Shown: positions 7,531-8,775 of the stretch, piece by piece
How the letters are laid out: each line of letters starts with the position of its first letter
Position numbering within the stretch: the stretch's first letter is position 1
From: Acidimicrobiales bacterium
GTDB lineage: Bacteria; Actinomycetota; Acidimicrobiia; Acidimicrobiales; JABEUL01
DNA length: 8,775 bases
Direction: 5' to 3'
Assembly: GCA_027451605.1 (NCBI GenBank)
Contig: DAIDJA010000061.1
Location: 1 to 8,775, forward strand
Notes under the pieces: generated by a model
What the model saw: only the letters and a program-made list of their open reading frames with translations
What the model was told of the DNA's origin: nothing
The model's database searches: none
Program-made: the position numbers and the translations under genes

Positions 7531-8775
7531 TTACTTATGCCCGAAACATTGCAGATGTTTTCCTGTAGGTAGTTGGGGAGCACTGTTCCAGTTAAACTCC
7601 TGTCCGTTGTTGCAAACTACAAAAGATCCTTTTTGACCGTCAATTTGACTGGTGGCATTCGGATCCCAGTAGGTAAGCTGGAAAGTATTTGTAGGTGTTA
7701 CGGTATTCGGACCAAATTTCCACTGCCCAAACTCACCTCCGGGAAGTGAGGTCGGTAACGATGCTAAACCCTCTGCAAATGTCTTGGGAGTAAGATCCGG
7801 ACCCGCAGCCTGAAGCCCAAGAAAAAGTAGCAGAATCTGAGCGTAGACTAATGGATAAATTGGCTCCAACTGCATTCCGGGCGTCTTGCCCATTTGATAT
7901 ACCTGATATGCTTCAGTATCCTGAGGAGGAAATTCCGCACGATCTACCAATACGACATGGGACATTTCAGATTGCGGCATATTGGGGCGACCGTTGGCTG
8001 TCGCTCTACCGAATGCGTCTACACCTCCAGTTTGGGCGCCGAGAGCCTCAGCATACCATTGCGGATAATAGTTGTTTTGCGCTGCGAAATTTAAAAATAA
8101 TTTAGGCGCTACCGGATCACAGCCCTCACATACAACCGTATTGACATGGTTATCTTTGAACTTAGCAAATATTGCTGCCTGCTGCTGAGCAATTGTCGAA
8201 AAATCAAGTGTATATGATGCTACTACAGCCGGGGTAACATGATAATCGTTTTTAAGGGCAGCTAACATCGGGGGTATGCAATCGGCCGAATAGCTACCTT
8301 CGGGGTATACGATACCAATGGTACCGGGTTGAGAATGCATTGAAGGGTCCCCTGCAAAAATAGCGGGAATATTGGCGAAGGCCTTTCCAATGACCGCGGC
8401 ATCTCCGGATGACATTTGGTTACAGGTTGGATAAGGCGTATATGAATACGGATAGTTTTGTTGATAAAAGCTATTCGGCAGATCCCCCATCCCAAAATTC
8501 ACCACCCCAAGTCTGGTCAGGTAAGTATCATATATACTGGTTGAGTCTATCAGCGACAAGTCAGCAAACGAATGTATTTTAGAAGCCACCGTAAGTGCAT
8601 CTGCCTGGGCCAATGGAGTGTCTGCGTTTAGATCTTCCTGAATAAAGTCACTCTGTCCTTGAAATGGGGCGAGAACAACTTTTCTGCCGTATAATTCAAA
8701 ATACTTATTGAATACGTTTATATAAGCCTGCAAGGTATCGATTGCTTCCTGGTTGGTACCTATGATCTCTTTAGG
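7531..8775 (-). CDS. LivJ-type ABC transporter solute-binding protein, 5' end outside window
   Basis: The frame runs from the right edge to TAA at 7531-7533 and encodes 414 residues in the window. A TTG at 8731-8733 is not the start, because coding continues upstream to the edge (PKEIIGTNQEAIDT then LQAYINVFNKYFELYGRKV). The pattern is that of type I periplasmic-binding folds used by Liv/HAAT importers. A lobe-1 helix AYINVFNKYFELYGRKV leads to QADALTVASKI. The inter-lobe switch TIGIVYPEGSYSADCIPPML follows, then NTVVCEGCDPVAPKLFLNFAAQ, and a late helical stretch PIYPLVYAQILLLFLGLQAAG with LTPKTFAEGL. The signal peptide and probably a lipobox lie outside the window. Six cysteines are visible, including CEGC at 8119-8130 and one five residues from the C-terminus, which suggests disulfides. 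Its likely partner is a LivHMFG-type membrane unit such as the one at the other end of the window. The ligand is unknown. Confidence 0.88.
   Translation of the reverse strand, partial: PKEIIGTNQEAIDTLQAYINVFNKYFELYGRKVVLAPFQGQSDFIQEDLNADTPLAQADALTVASKIHSFADLSLIDSTSIYDTYLTRLGVVNFGMGDLPNSFYQQNYPYSYTPYPTCNQMSSGDAAVIGKAFANIPAIFAGDPSMHSQPGTIGIVYPEGSYSADCIPPMLAALKNDYHVTPAVVASYTLDFSTIAQQQAAIFAKFKDNHVNTVVCEGCDPVAPKLFLNFAAQNNYYPQWYAEALGAQTGGVDAFGRATANGRPNMPQSEMSHVVLVDRAEFPPQDTEAYQVYQMGKTPGMQLEPIYPLVYAQILLLFLGLQAAGPDLTPKTFAEGLASLPTSLPGGEFGQWKFGPNTVTPTNTFQLTYWDPNATSQIDGQKGSFVVCNNGQEFNWNSAPQLPTGKHLQCFGHK

Overview
The window is moderately AT-rich and densely coding. It holds five genes in two convergent blocks that meet near position 4107-4127. 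No rRNA, tRNA, CRISPR array, insertion sequence or phage gene is visible. The protein families (actinobacterial-style Liv ABC ATPases with LSTGTRR and DELSLGLAP motifs, a NIPA/DMT-like permease, a luciferase-like monooxygenase, and a lipid-anchored beta-helix protein) point to an actinobacterium of fairly low GC. A member of the Acidimicrobiia is my best guess, but this is inferred from protein style and no marker gene is present.

Left block, plus strand. Positions 1-3184 carry the 3' part of a very long gene. It encodes, in one chain, the end of a LivH-type permease, a complete LivM-type permease, a LivF-type ATPase and a LivG-type ATPase. The chain therefore holds all the membrane and ATPase parts of a branched-chain amino acid type (HAAT family) ABC importer. 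A gene for a ten-helix-type DMT/NIPA-like membrane transporter follows 40 bases later (3225-4106). A perfect 10-bp inverted repeat covers its last codons.

Right block, minus strand, in transcription order. The 3' part of a LivJ-type extracytoplasmic solute-binding protein comes first (7531-8775, start outside the window). A complete luciferase-like flavin/F420 monooxygenase follows (6060-7316). A complete secreted lipoprotein with a right-handed beta-helix comes last (4128-5801). The lipoprotein gene has its own near-consensus sigma-70 type promoter at 5890-5918.

How they may work together: the binding protein at the right edge is the kind of partner that the fused Liv transporter at the left edge needs. 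The two genes lie about 4.3 kb apart on opposite strands, so pairing them is an inference. The monooxygenase could act on an imported compound, but nothing in the sequence names the substrate. The most notable object is the single-chain LivH-LivM-LivF-LivG transporter. I see no clear sign of a wholly new system; the remaining points of interest are modest.
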